NCBI GenBank assembly: GCA_026397335.1
Contig: JAPLVB010000055.1
Location: 1 to 44,692, forward strand
Direction of reading: 5' to 3'
Length of the DNA stretch: 44,692 nucleotides
From: Candidatus Aenigmatarchaeota archaeon
GTDB taxonomy: Archaea > Aenigmatarchaeota > Aenigmatarchaeia > QMZP01
Below, in pieces: positions 30,899 through 37,880 of this stretch (positions within the stretch are counted from its first letter, which is position 1; each line of letters begins with the position of its first letter). Under the pieces are notes generated by a model. It saw only the letters and a list, made by a program, of their open reading frames with translations. It was not told the origin of the DNA and ran no database searches. Both the position numbers and the translations under genes were made by a program.

Positions 30899-31801
30899 AT
30901 GCCAGACGTGATAGCTATTGGTAGCATAGGACTGGACACAGTAAAAACCCCGTTCGGTTCAGTGAAGGATGAGTTCAGCGGTACTGCTGTATTTTCTTCT
31001 GTTGCATCTTCGATATTTTCACCAACTGGTATTGTTTCAATTGCGGGAACCGACATACCAAAAAAACATTTTTCTTTTCTAAAGAAAAGAGGCATATGCA
31101 CAAAAGGCATTCAGATAGTGAACGGAAAGACTCTCAGATTCAGTTGCTTTTATGAATATGACATGAACGAGGCCCATGTCCTGAAGACAGAGGTAAATGT
31201 ATTTGAAAATTTCAGCCCTGTCCTGCCAGAGGATTACAGGAAGGCGAGGCATTTTTTCATAGGATCAGTCAATCCTAAAATTCAGTTGAATGTGATAAAA
31301 CAGCTTGAAAATCCGGAGTTTGTAGTTATTGATACCAAGCCCTTCTGGATTGAAAAATCCAAAAAAACAATCCTAGATACAATAAAGAACTGCAACCTTC
31401 TTTTGATTAATGAGTGGGAGGCAAGGCAGCTTTTCGGCACACCAAACCTTGTGAAAGCGGCAAAATCAGCACTGAAGCTCGGACCTGAATACGTGATAAT
31501 AAAGAAGGGAGAGCATGGCTCCCTGCTTTTCACGGACGGGACATATTTCTCCGCCCCAAGCTATCCCCTTGAAACCCTGATAGACCCAACAGGAGCAGGA
31601 GACTCTTACGCAGGAGCCATGGTGGGATGGCTAGCAAAAAACGGAAACCCGACAGAGAAAAAGCTCAGGAAGGCCATGATATACGGGGCTGTGGTGGCCT
31701 CATTCACTGTGGAAGGCTTCGGCCTCAGCAGGCTTAAATCCATAACCTTAAAAGACATAGAAAACAGATATTCAGAGATAAAGAAGTTTGTATGTTTCTA
31801 A
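30899..31801 (+). CDS. PfkB-family carbohydrate/nucleoside kinase
   Basis: Ribokinase-fold kinase of 300 residues. The signature [13 protein letters not shown] is at 229-241, with catalytic base Asp235; the N-terminal AIGSIGLDT and [13 protein letters not shown] segments, and [13 protein letters not shown], are typical. The sequence is near the archaeal PfkB-like sugar kinases with unassigned substrate. GTGATAATC precedes ATG 30899; the GTG at 30890 is less likely as start. It lies upstream of ahcY with a palindromic element between. A link to adenosine recycling (an adenosine or inosine kinase next to ahcY) is attractive but unproven. Confidence 0.85.
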   Translation: MPDVIAIGSIGLDTVKTPFGSVKDEFSGTAVFSSVASSIFSPTGIVSIAGTDIPKKHFSFLKKRGICTKGIQIVNGKTLRFSCFYEYDMNEAHVLKTEVNVFENFSPVLPEDYRKARHFFIGSVNPKIQLNVIKQLENPEFVVIDTKPFWIEKSKKTILDTIKNCNLLLINEWEARQLFGTPNLVKAAKSALKLGPEYVIIKKGEHGSLLFTDGTYFSAPSYPLETLIDPTGAGDSYAGAMVGWLAKNGNPTEKKLRKAMIYGAVVASFTVEGFGLSRLKSITLKDIENRYSEIKKFVCF

Positions 31802-31913
31802 TACAGCCTTTCGAGGCTTTCGCCTTCGATTCTGGAGAGAAGGCGTCACAGCAGACCGAAGGTGGCGCGGCCCCCTTCCAGCCAAGGACGCCTTCAATCT
31901 CAAATCGGCTGTA
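31802..31913 (+). repeat. Three-level nested palindromic element upstream of ahcY
   Basis: Outermost TACAGCC (31802-31808) with GGCTGTA (31907-31913). Next GAAGGCGTC (31839-31847) with GACGCCTTC (31887-31895). Inner GAAGGTGGC (31858-31866) with GCCCCCTTC (31870-31878). Left end CGATTCTGGAGA and right end AATCTCAAATCG form a further imperfect pairing. The interior matches the 25617-25671 copy almost exactly. Confidence 0.85.
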
Positions 31914-31952
31914 GAGCGAAACCCCAGGAAAATAAACAGGAGGAAGATTCGA

Positions 31953-33203
31953 ATGAGCAAAGTGAAAGACCCGAAACTCGCGGGCGAAGGCAAGAAGAAG
32001 ATAGCATGGGCAGAGGACCACATGCCCGTGCTGATGAGAATAAGGGAGGAGTTCCGGAAGGACAAGCCCCTGAAAGGGCTCACAATAGCAGCCTGCCTTC
32101 ACGTGACCAAGGAAACTGCAGTGCTCATGCGCACGCTCAGGGATGGCGGCGCAGCAGTCGGGCTGTGCGGCTCCAATCCGCTCAGCACCCAGGATGACAT
32201 AGCAGCCGCGCTTGCTGAGGACGGGATTAACATTTTCGCATGGAGAGGAGTCTCGAATGACGAATATTACTGGTGCGTGGACCAGGTCCTGAACCTCAAA
32301 CCCAACATAACCATGGATGACGGGGGAGACCTGGTTGCCACAATCCACTCCAAGCGCACAGACCTTCTGAAAAACATAATAGGCGGAACAGAAGAGACCA
32401 CAACAGGAATAATCCGCTTCCGCTCAATGGAGAAGGACAAGGCCCTGAAATATCCCATAATCTCCGTGAATGATGCATACACCAAGCATCTGTTTGATAA
32501 CAGATACGGAACCGGCCAGTCCACAATAGACGGGATAATGCGCTCCACATCCGTTTTGCTCGCAGGAAAGAATTTCGTGGTGGGAGGATACGGTATGTGC
32601 GGGAAAGGAATAGCCACCCGCGCAAGAGGCATGGGCTCGAACGTGATAGTCACAGAAGTTGACCCGGTTCGCGCGCTTGAAGCATACATGGACGGATTCC
32701 GAGTTATGAGCATGTCCGAGGCCGCAAAAATCGGGGACATATTCGTGACAGCCTCTGGAGACAAGGACCTCATCCGCAAGGAGCATATGGAAAAAATGAA
32801 ATCAGGCGCCATACTCGCGAATTCAGGCCACTTCAACGTGGAGATAAACATAAAGGAGCTTGAATCCCTGAGCGCCTCAAAATCCACAGTTAAGCCAAAT
32901 GTTGAAGAATTCAGGCTAAGGAACGGCAAGAAGCTTTACCTTCTTGGAGAAGGAAGGCTTGTCAACCTCGCAGCCGCAGAAGGCCACCCTTCCGAAGTGA
33001 TGCAGATGTCCTTCTCGAACCAGGCCCTGTGCACGAAATACCTCAAGGAGAACAAGGGCGGGCTTGAGAACAAAGTCTACAATGTCCCGAAAGAGATAGA
33101 CATCAGGATAGCTAATCTCACTCTGAAGGCAGCAGGGATAGAGATAGATACTCTCAGCCCTGAGCAGAAGAAATACCTTGAGAGCTGGCAGGAGGGAACC
33201 TGA
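31953..33203 (+). CDS. ahcY: Adenosylhomocysteinase
   Basis: Hydrolyses S-adenosylhomocysteine to adenosine and homocysteine with bound NAD, relieving product inhibition of methyltransferases; several methylases are in this window. The 416-residue protein has [13 protein letters not shown], the [10 protein letters not shown] segment, DDGGDL with catalytic Asp, the NAD-binding [17 protein letters not shown] and TASGDKDLI, and a C-terminal [15 protein letters not shown] 31953 is chosen because AGGAGG lies 9 nt upstream; the open frame continues upstream into the repeat element, but that part is not family-like. Confidence 0.96.
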   Translation: MSKVKDPKLAGEGKKKIAWAEDHMPVLMRIREEFRKDKPLKGLTIAACLHVTKETAVLMRTLRDGGAAVGLCGSNPLSTQDDIAAALAEDGINIFAWRGVSNDEYYWCVDQVLNLKPNITMDDGGDLVATIHSKRTDLLKNIIGGTEETTTGIIRFRSMEKDKALKYPIISVNDAYTKHLFDNRYGTGQSTIDGIMRSTSVLLAGKNFVVGGYGMCGKGIATRARGMGSNVIVTEVDPVRALEAYMDGFRVMSMSEAAKIGDIFVTASGDKDLIRKEHMEKMKSGAILANSGHFNVEINIKELESLSASKSTVKPNVEEFRLRNGKKLYLLGEGRLVNLAAAEGHPSEVMQMSFSNQALCTKYLKENKGGLENKVYNVPKEIDIRIANLTLKAAGIEIDTLSPEQKKYLESWQEGT

Positions 33204-33207
33204 GAAG

Positions 33208-33229
33208 GAAGGCGACAAGAGTCGCCTTC
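33208..33229. repeat. Palindromic element after ahcY
   Basis: GAAGGCGAC (33208-33216) pairs with GTCGCCTTC (33221-33229), loop AAGA, followed by AATCGAAC. It begins 4 nt after the ahcY stop. Confidence 0.82.
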
Positions 33230-33246
33230 AATCGAACTGTGAGAAA

Positions 33247-33265
33247 GAAGTTGCTTCGCAACTTC
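33247..33265 (+). repeat. Palindromic element just before PDCD5 start
   Basis: GAAGTTGC (33247-33254) pairs with GCAACTTC (33258-33265), loop TTC. AAACGATTATT and ATG 33277 follow, the same leader layout as at 20546-20580. Confidence 0.82.
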
Positions 33266-33276
33266 AAACGATTATT

Positions 33277-33552
33277 ATGAACGGAGCAGATTTCAACGAA
33301 ATGCAGAAGATGAAGCAGATTGAAGAGATGAAGAAAAAGATACTCGCGACCATTCTTTCAAAAGATGCTTACGAAAGGCTTGCAAGAGTGCGGGTTGCCA
33401 ACCAGGAGCTTGCGGGGCAGGCAGAACTGTATCTCCTTCAGATATACCAGGCAGGCAAGCTCGAGGGAAGGATAACAGATGAGCAGATGAAAGAGGTTCT
33501 CAGGGTTTTGTCTTCCGGCAGCAAGCAGGACTTCAACATACGCAGGAAATGA
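33277..33552 (+). CDS. PDCD5-family DNA-binding protein
   Basis: Archaeal PDCD5/TFAR19 orthologues are small helical DNA-binding proteins near the S19e-L39e-L31e genes. The 91-residue sequence has the long N-terminal helix (FNEMQKMKQIEEMKKKILA), then SKDAYERLARVRVANQELA, and the C-terminal GRITDEQMKEVLRVLS core. ATG 33277 is used because upstream in-frame codons run through the hairpins. No strong ribosome binding site is seen between hairpin and ATG. Confidence 0.9.
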   Translation: MNGADFNEMQKMKQIEEMKKKILATILSKDAYERLARVRVANQELAGQAELYLLQIYQAGKLEGRITDEQMKEVLRVLSSGSKQDFNIRRK

Positions 33553-33596
33553 CCCTTCCAAAACTTTAAATACATTAAATTCCCATAAGTGATACC

Positions 33597-33764
33597 ATGA
33601 GCAGGAACAAGCCGCTTGGAAAGAAGCTTAAGATGGCTGCTGCAGGAAAGATAAGGTCAGCTCCAAGATGGGCGGACATACGCAAGTTCGGCCTGAAGAG
33701 GGCAAGGAGCCGCAGGATTCGCGTTCGCACGAGGAACTGGAGAAAGAACAAGCTCAAGATTTAG
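33597..33764 (+). CDS. rpl39e: Large-subunit ribosomal protein L39e
   Basis: A 55-residue, very basic protein: MSRNKPLGKKLKMAAAGK at the start and RVRTRNWRKNKLKI at the end, with RSAPRWADIRKFG in the middle, match L39e, which lines the ribosome exit tunnel. A TATA-like CTTTAAATAC about 29 nt upstream and GTGATACC before ATG 33597 support it. It is read from the sequence directly because of its small size. Position between PDCD5 and L31e is the usual archaeal context. Confidence 0.95.
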   Translation: MSRNKPLGKKLKMAAAGKIRSAPRWADIRKFGLKRARSRRIRVRTRNWRKNKLKI

Positions 33765-33771
33765 GTGGCAT

Positions 33772-34101
33772 ATGAATGACAAATTCAGAAAAAAACTTCA
33801 ACGGGAGATAATAGCTGAAAACTTTCGTATGTCTAGCGATATGAATTTCAAGACTATATATCACTGCCTTATTCCAGGCATGAAAAAAGAGACACGCTAT
33901 AATGAGCAGGAGTGTCTTGATTTGATAAAATCAAAACCAGAAATAGTGGAACAGAGCATCGGCAAATACCTGGATAAAAAACAAGGTGCATATGTTTACG
34001 AAGGGAAAAGATACAGGAAAGATGATATAATAAAGGCAATATTTGACTCCAATAATGCTCCCAAAAATCTCAATAAAATAAACTTGTTTGGTGAAAGTTA
34101 A
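33772..34101 (+). CDS. Hypothetical protein inserted between L39e and L31e
   Basis: A 109-residue, A+T-rich gene of unknown family sits between two ribosomal protein genes that are normally adjacent. The protein is charged and mostly helical (NDKFRKKLQREIIAENFRM, QECLDLIKSKPEIVEQSIG) with KQGAYVYEGKRYRKDDII as a possible beta turn. AGGTGGCAT precedes ATG 33772. Its stop is directly followed by ATG 34102 of L31e (no gap). Composition differs from its neighbours, suggesting later arrival. Confidence 0.75.
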   Translation: MNDKFRKKLQREIIAENFRMSSDMNFKTIYHCLIPGMKKETRYNEQECLDLIKSKPEIVEQSIGKYLDKKQGAYVYEGKRYRKDDIIKAIFDSNNAPKNLNKINLFGES

Positions 34102-34629
34102 ATGGCTGAAAAATCCAAACCCGGGGAAGAGAAAATAGTTACGATTCCGCTCAGGCATGAGTCCAGGAAATCCGCCAAGAACATGAGGATGAACCGCTCC
34201 GTGAGAACAGTGAGAGAGTTCCTCTCAAGGCACATGAGGACAGAGCCCTCCAAAGTCATGATTTCTCAGCAGCTTAATGAGAGCCTCTGGAAAGGCGGGG
34301 TGCACAATCCACCTTCCAAGATAAAAGTAAAAGTCAGCACAGGTGAGGAAGGGAAGGTTTTCGCAAGCCTCATTGACGAGAAGGAGGGGCCCAAAATCCA
34401 GAAGAAAAAACTCAGCCTGCGGGAAAGGCTCGCAAGGCGCAAAGAGGATGCTGGAAAGAAGCCGGACAAGCCGACTTCAACCGAAAAGGCTGAGGAAAAG
34501 GCAAAAGCAGCCGCGAAAGAAAAGCCTGAGGAAAAGAAGGAAGAGAAAACCGAGACAAAGAAAGAGAAACCTCCCAAAAAGGAGACTGCTCCCGAAGAAA
34601 TGGAGCAGGACATACTCTTGGATGAGTAG
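34102..34629 (+). CDS. rpl31e: Large-subunit ribosomal protein L31e with long charged tail
   Basis: L31e lies near the tunnel exit of the 50S subunit. Residues 8-95 carry the family (KIVTIPLRHESRKSAKNMRM, AVRTVREFLSRHMR-like VREFLSRHM, LNESLWKGGVHNPPSKIKVK). Archaeal L31e usually ends near 90 residues; this one has about 80 more, rich in Lys, Glu and Ala (KAEEKAKAAAKEKPEEKKEE). Codons 119-126 (KKPDKPTS) derive from a palindromic element. The tail may be an unstructured extension near the exit site. Confidence 0.92.
   Translation: MAEKSKPGEEKIVTIPLRHESRKSAKNMRMNRSVRTVREFLSRHMRTEPSKVMISQQLNESLWKGGVHNPPSKIKVKVSTGEEGKVFASLIDEKEGPKIQKKKLSLRERLARRKEDAGKKPDKPTSTEKAEEKAKAAAKEKPEEKKEEKTETKKEKPPKKETAPEEMEQDILLDE
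34458..34478 (+). repeat. Palindromic element inside L31e tail
   Basis: Differs at two positions from the 22181-22201 copy: the left half is GAAGCCGGA, the right half GCCGACTTC, so one end of the stem is weakened. It is translated as K-P-D-K-P-T-S in the same frame as the PAS and Rnp4 copies. Confidence 0.75.
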
Positions 34630-34681
34630 CCTGCAAATGGGAACAGATTCTGTTTAAAAAATTAACTGCTAATTTTACGCT

Positions 34682-34906
34682 ATGGATGAATCCAAGGCCA
34701 ATCGTTGGGAAGACATAAAGGTGTCAAGAGGGACATATCACGTTACAGAATTTCTTGATACAGGACTTATTAATGTGCACTTTTATCCGGCATCGGCAGG
34801 GAAAGCCTATGAAAACCCTTCAGAGAATAAAGTCCGTTTACAGATACTCAGGCCACGTCTCCGGACAAATGCGCATCCCCAAAGTCTCGTATGTGGCAGG
34901 AGATAA
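34682..34906 (+). CDS. Out-of-frame leader ORF before taw2, uncertain
   Basis: A 74-codon frame starting MDESKANRWEDIKVSRG overlaps the beginning of taw2 in a different frame. ATG 34682 has TGTTTAAAAAAT centred about 26 nt upstream, as expected for a leaderless start. NRWEDIK could be the vestige of a Taw2 N-terminus, in which case a frameshift joins the two frames; alternatively it is a leader peptide. Nucleotides 34720-34737 (AGGTGTCAAGAGGGACAT) resemble half of a palindromic element core. Low confidence as a separate protein. Confidence 0.3.
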   Translation: MDESKANRWEDIKVSRGTYHVTEFLDTGLINVHFYPASAGKAYENPSENKVRLQILRPRLRTNAHPQSLVCGRR

Positions 34907-35489
34907 AAATCCCGTAACCGTGCACAGGGAGAACGGCTGCCTTTACAAGCTGGATGTCCAGAGAATGATGTTCTCCAAGGGGAACATTCTGGAAAGGGGC
35001 CGCCTCCCAAAACTCGTGAAACCAGAAGAAGTTATAGTGGACATGTTCGCAGGGATTGGATATTTCTCAATCCCACTCGGGAAATTCTCTCCTGCAAAGA
35101 AAATCTACTCCATAGAGCTGAACCCAAACTCTTTCAGGTTCCTAAAGAATAATATAAAGCTGAACAAGCTCTCGGGAAAAGTGGAACCTATTCAGGGAGA
35201 TTGCCGAACGGTCCAAATTCCTGAAAAGGCAGACCGCGTGCTTATGGGACACCTGCCAAAAACCTATGAGTTCCTTCCTGCTGCCTTTAAATTCCTGAAA
35301 CCGAACGGGATTATTCATTACCATGATACGTTCCGCAAAGAGGAGCTGTGGGAAAAGACCGAGAAAATACTGAGAGAGTATTCCGGGAAGCACGGATTCT
35401 ATCCAATCCGGATGGAAAAGAGGGTTGTGAAGCAGTACGCCCCTGGGATTTTCCATGTCGTGATAGACGCTGAGTTCAGAAAGGCTTAA
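34773..35489 (+). CDS. taw2: Wyosine-pathway tRNA transferase Taw2 (TYW2-like), N-terminus uncertain
   Basis: Transfers the aminocarboxypropyl group of SAM to the modified G37 of tRNA-Phe. The catalytic domain is clear: VTVHRENGCLYKLDVQRMMF, ERGRLPKLVKPEE, motif I DMFAGIGYFSIP, ADRVLMGHLPKTYEFL, GIIHYHDTF and YAPGIFHVVIDAEF. Related archaeal enzymes have an N-terminal domain of about 80 residues before VYRYSGHVSGQMRIPK; here it is missing or in another frame. Possible starts in frame are ATG 34773 and ATG 34809. An ATG at 34682 with a TATA-like box 26 nt upstream opens a different frame (stop near 34906), so a frameshift is possible. Confidence 0.78.
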   Translation: MCTFIRHRQGKPMKTLQRIKSVYRYSGHVSGQMRIPKVSYVAGDKNPVTVHRENGCLYKLDVQRMMFSKGNILERGRLPKLVKPEEVIVDMFAGIGYFSIPLGKFSPAKKIYSIELNPNSFRFLKNNIKLNKLSGKVEPIQGDCRTVQIPEKADRVLMGHLPKTYEFLPAAFKFLKPNGIIHYHDTFRKEELWEKTEKILREYSGKHGFYPIRMEKRVVKQYAPGIFHVVIDAEFRKA

Positions 35490-35541
35490 ACGATATTATT
35501 AAAGCAGTTCAATTATATAGCAGGTGGCAGGGGACTGGTCC

Positions 35542-35637
35542 ATGCAGCAGAAAATTCTTATAGATTCCATGATAAAGAGCGCCCGCTCCTGGGAATGGAC
35601 ACCCCAGGATTATTTAAGGATGAAAGGCGAGCTCTAA
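35542..35637 (+). CDS. Possible 31-aa small protein
   Basis: ATG 35542 opens a short frame with sequence MQQKILIDSMIKSARSWE and ending YLRMKGEL. A TATA-like ATTATATA lies about 25 nt upstream, and the gap between taw2 and the convergent transporter genes is otherwise unexplained. Amphipathic character is possible. No homologue recognised; the call rests on promoter spacing and an open frame only. Confidence 0.35.
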   Translation: MQQKILIDSMIKSARSWEWTPQDYLRMKGEL

Positions 35638-35643
35638 CAGTTT

Positions 35644-36336
35644 CTAGAAAAACATCCCCACCAGAATCGCGAAAATCACGAGGTTGAGCAAATCCGCGAA
35701 GCTCGTGGCTATCGGGATTAAAAAATTATTCGGGTCCTCTTTCTTGTGGTATATGGCAAGCCCTCCTATTATTGAGACGGAGAATATCACTCCGACCAGG
35801 ATAAGGTTCGAGAGGACAGCTATCCCAAGTATCTTCAGGAATACCTCGAACGTTAGAGAGAAGCCCTGCCAGTATGCTATTACAGAGGCTGCCACCCCTA
35901 TGAACACGGACATTATGAAAGAGGATATCAGTATCACAAGGAAAAGCCTGTGCAGGTGCCTGGACCTCCACCACTTCTGGTTGACTTTCCCGAGATAGAG
36001 CATGGTGGTGAACTTTGAAGAGACTATGCACCCGAAATCCCCCACCATGTTATTCATCGTGGGCAAGAGTATTAGCAGAGGTATTATCGTAAGAATCTTG
36101 TCCTGCATGAACTGGAGGCTGATTCCCCCGATGGAGCTTATTATGGAAGCCATGACCAGTATCTTCAGGCTCTCCCTTATTATCACGTGTGCAATGTGCG
36201 AGTGCGGCCCGTATTCCTTCATGTAGAAAATCGTTTTCCTGGATATCCCGTACCTCCTGTGCACATGATGAAGGAGAGGATGATGCTCATGCCTCCTTAC
36301 CTTCCTTACCCTTTCCAAGAGTTTTTTCCGGCTCAT
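35644..36336 (-). CDS. MgtE-like transporter membrane domain, second half
   Basis: A 230-residue protein with about five membrane segments matching the MgtE integral membrane domain: LLPTMNNMVGDFGCIVSSKF (in place of the usual P-x-x-x-x-x-G-N-x-G), and DPNNFLIPIATSFADLLNL near the end. The first ~45 residues are His/Arg-rich (RRHEHHPLLHHVHRRYG), which may bind metal. Neither the N-domain nor CBS domains of bacterial MgtE are present. Start overlaps the stop of the partner gene (ATGA 36333-36336). Two such halves per operon form the archaeal divalent-cation transporter type. Confidence 0.85.
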   Translation of the reverse strand: MSRKKLLERVRKVRRHEHHPLLHHVHRRYGISRKTIFYMKEYGPHSHIAHVIIRESLKILVMASIISSIGGISLQFMQDKILTIIPLLILLPTMNNMVGDFGCIVSSKFTTMLYLGKVNQKWWRSRHLHRLFLVILISSFIMSVFIGVAASVIAYWQGFSLTFEVFLKILGIAVLSNLILVGVIFSVSIIGGLAIYHKKEDPNNFLIPIATSFADLLNLVIFAILVGMFF

Positions 36337-36872
36337 ATTATCACTATCGCTATGAATATCGCGACCACGCTGGATATGTCTCCCGTTGTCGTTATATAAG
36401 GACCCATGATATTGTTCGGGTCATGGCCGTGCCTGAAAAGCCAGAACGTTGTGAAGACTGCCAGCGGAAGCTCCAAAACATTGGACAGCATACCTGCAAT
36501 GAACGCAATTGAGATTATCCTGTAATCAAAAACCCCGAAAAAAACCAGATTCGCGAAGAATGCAACCACCCCGAGAATTATGCTAACGACAACAACCAGA
36601 AGCAGCGCGGCAGCCAGATTCCCCTTCAGGATCCGGTTCTTCCTGATTTTCGGTTTTGTGGCCCCAAGGAAAAGCGCCGAGCTCAGCCTCGCGGAAAGCG
36701 AGCCGCTTATGTTCCCTCTCATTTCCAGGAATCCCGGAAGGAAAATCAGCAGCGCAGGTATCAGCTCTATCTTGTTTGTGATAAAAGCCAGCAGTGTTCC
36801 CGCAACAAGCCCGCCTGCAGTGGAAGCCATCTCCGCCGTGACAATCTCATCAAAGTCCTTCCAGAAGGCCAT
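36333..36872 (-). CDS. MgtE-like transporter membrane domain, first half
   Basis: A 179-residue membrane protein with LPGFLEMRGNISGSLSARL (the conserved selectivity-region motif) and GHDPNNIMGPYITTTGDISS. It is the upstream partner of the 35644-36336 gene and overlaps it by 4 nt. It retains the RGN motif that the partner has lost (VGDFG), so the two halves have diverged and probably form a heteromer. Divalent cation (Mg2+ or similar) transport is inferred from the family. Confidence 0.86.
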   Translation of the reverse strand: MAFWKDFDEIVTAEMASTAGGLVAGTLLAFITNKIELIPALLIFLPGFLEMRGNISGSLSARLSSALFLGATKPKIRKNRILKGNLAAALLLVVVVSIILGVVAFFANLVFFGVFDYRIISIAFIAGMLSNVLELPLAVFTTFWLFRHGHDPNNIMGPYITTTGDISSVVAIFIAIVII

Positions 36873-36893
36873 GATAATTATTGGGCGGGGTGA

Positions 36894-37595
36894 TTAATCA
36901 ATTCTTTTGAAAACCCCAAAATACATGTTCCCGTAACCCTTTGGGAAAATCCTCTCCACTTTTAGCAAAACCTTCTCCCAGGCCGAGAAGCCCCTGAATG
37001 AGTTCCACCTGGGTCTCACAACCGAGAAAAGCGAATCAAACTCCAGCAGCGCAAATCCCTCAAAAAGCGAGAGAAAATCCTTTTTTGTGAAGAGCCTCAG
37101 CTTAGCGCGCTCCCCAGAAACGCGGAAATTCTTGGTCCTGAATTTTTCGGGATTTGTGCGGAGCTTCTTCCAGTAAGACATGTGCATATGGTCCCACACG
37201 CTCGCTACCGAGACAATAGCAATCCCTCCCGGCTTCAGAACCCTGCGGATTTCTTTCGCAGCCTTTTCCGCATCACAAATATTCAAAACCGAGAATAAGC
37301 ACAGAACAGTATCAAATTTCTCCCCAGGAAAAGGAAGCTTCTCCCCTTTTCCCAGAATCAGGGGCTTCCCCTTAACCTTGGCCTTCTCCAGCATTTCTTT
37401 ACTCGGGTCCAGCCCAATAACATTCTCAAGCAAATCCAGGTGGTATCCTGTCCCGCAGCCCACGTCCAGGCTCTTCCCTGTCGCATATTTTCTAATCAGG
37501 ATTTTTTCGAGAGCCCTCACCCTCTCTGTGGTCGGAGAGTTATGCCTGATATCATACACATCCGCAGTCCTCTCGTAAAGCGTTTCAGTGGGCAT
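36894..37595 (-). CDS. Class I SAM-dependent methyltransferase
   Basis: Motif I SLDVGCGTGYHLDLL, acidic strand end IGLDPS, motif II KFDTVLCLFSVLN, and post-motif EIRRVLKPGGIAIVSVAS define a methyltransferase-11-type domain. The N-terminal MPTETLYERTADVYD and the C-terminal FEGFALLEFDSLFSVVRPRW segment recall the Trm9/AlkBH8-like tRNA methylase group, but this is tentative. ATG 37595 is chosen over a longer frame because CTTAAAT lies 25 nt upstream, and the upstream stretch overlaps a better plus-strand frame. 233 residues. Confidence 0.8.
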   Translation of the reverse strand: MPTETLYERTADVYDIRHNSPTTERVRALEKILIRKYATGKSLDVGCGTGYHLDLLENVIGLDPSKEMLEKAKVKGKPLILGKGEKLPFPGEKFDTVLCLFSVLNICDAEKAAKEIRRVLKPGGIAIVSVASVWDHMHMSYWKKLRTNPEKFRTKNFRVSGERAKLRLFTKKDFLSLFEGFALLEFDSLFSVVRPRWNSFRGFSAWEKVLLKVERIFPKGYGNMYFGVFKRID

Positions 37596-37643
37596 GGTTT
37601 TAATGTGAATTGGTTTCTTAAATCTTTCCGCGAACTTCTTGAT
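37596..37643. promoter_or_regulatory. Divergent promoter with one shared TATA-like box
   Basis: TTTCTTAAATC centred at 37620 is 25 nt from ATG 37595 (minus) and 24 nt from ATG 37644 (plus). As at 13532-13581, one near-palindromic TTAA box may direct both leaderless transcripts. Confidence 0.45.
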
Positions 37644-37847
37644 ATGCTGCACAAAGGCCAGAGAATAGGAAGCCTCAGGCTTATAGGAACCTGCATGGCA
37701 GAGACTGAAGGCTTCGGATGGAGAAAGGTTTACGTTCTGCTTGACATGGGTGATAATGCTATTTACATAGGAGGGGAGAAAAAAGACCAGGAAATCTCTG
37801 AAGAGGCGCTTATTGCCCTTGTAAGCAAGCACTACCCTCTGCAATAA
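37644..37847 (+). CDS. Hypothetical protein, 67 aa
   Basis: MLHKGQRIGSLRLIGTC at the start, then FGWRKVYVLLDMGDNAIYIG as two likely strands, and a helix EISEEALIALVSKHYP. Codon use matches the neighbours, a TATA-like box sits 24 nt upstream, and the frame ends just before the L35Ae promoter. The opposite strand is open too (as an N-terminal extension of the methyltransferase), but it lacks a family match there. No family recognised. Confidence 0.55.
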   Translation: MLHKGQRIGSLRLIGTCMAETEGFGWRKVYVLLDMGDNAIYIGGEKKDQEISEEALIALVSKHYPLQ

Positions 37848-37880
37848 CCTATTTAAATATACCCGTATAATCTGTTACCT

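Noticed and set aside
25617..31913. CRISPR array or spacer-repeat structure
   Set aside because: Copies are isolated, vary in stem sequence, and no regular repeat-spacer pattern or cas gene is present.
31788..31952. N-terminal extension of ahcY through the repeat element
   Set aside because: The AGGAGG site points to ATG 31953, and the extension has no counterpart in the enzyme family; it only reflects an open frame through the palindrome.
36894..37844. Longer 316-aa form of the methyltransferase
   Set aside because: The first 83 codons lack family similarity, overlap a better plus-strand gene and lie upstream of a well-placed TATA-like box.
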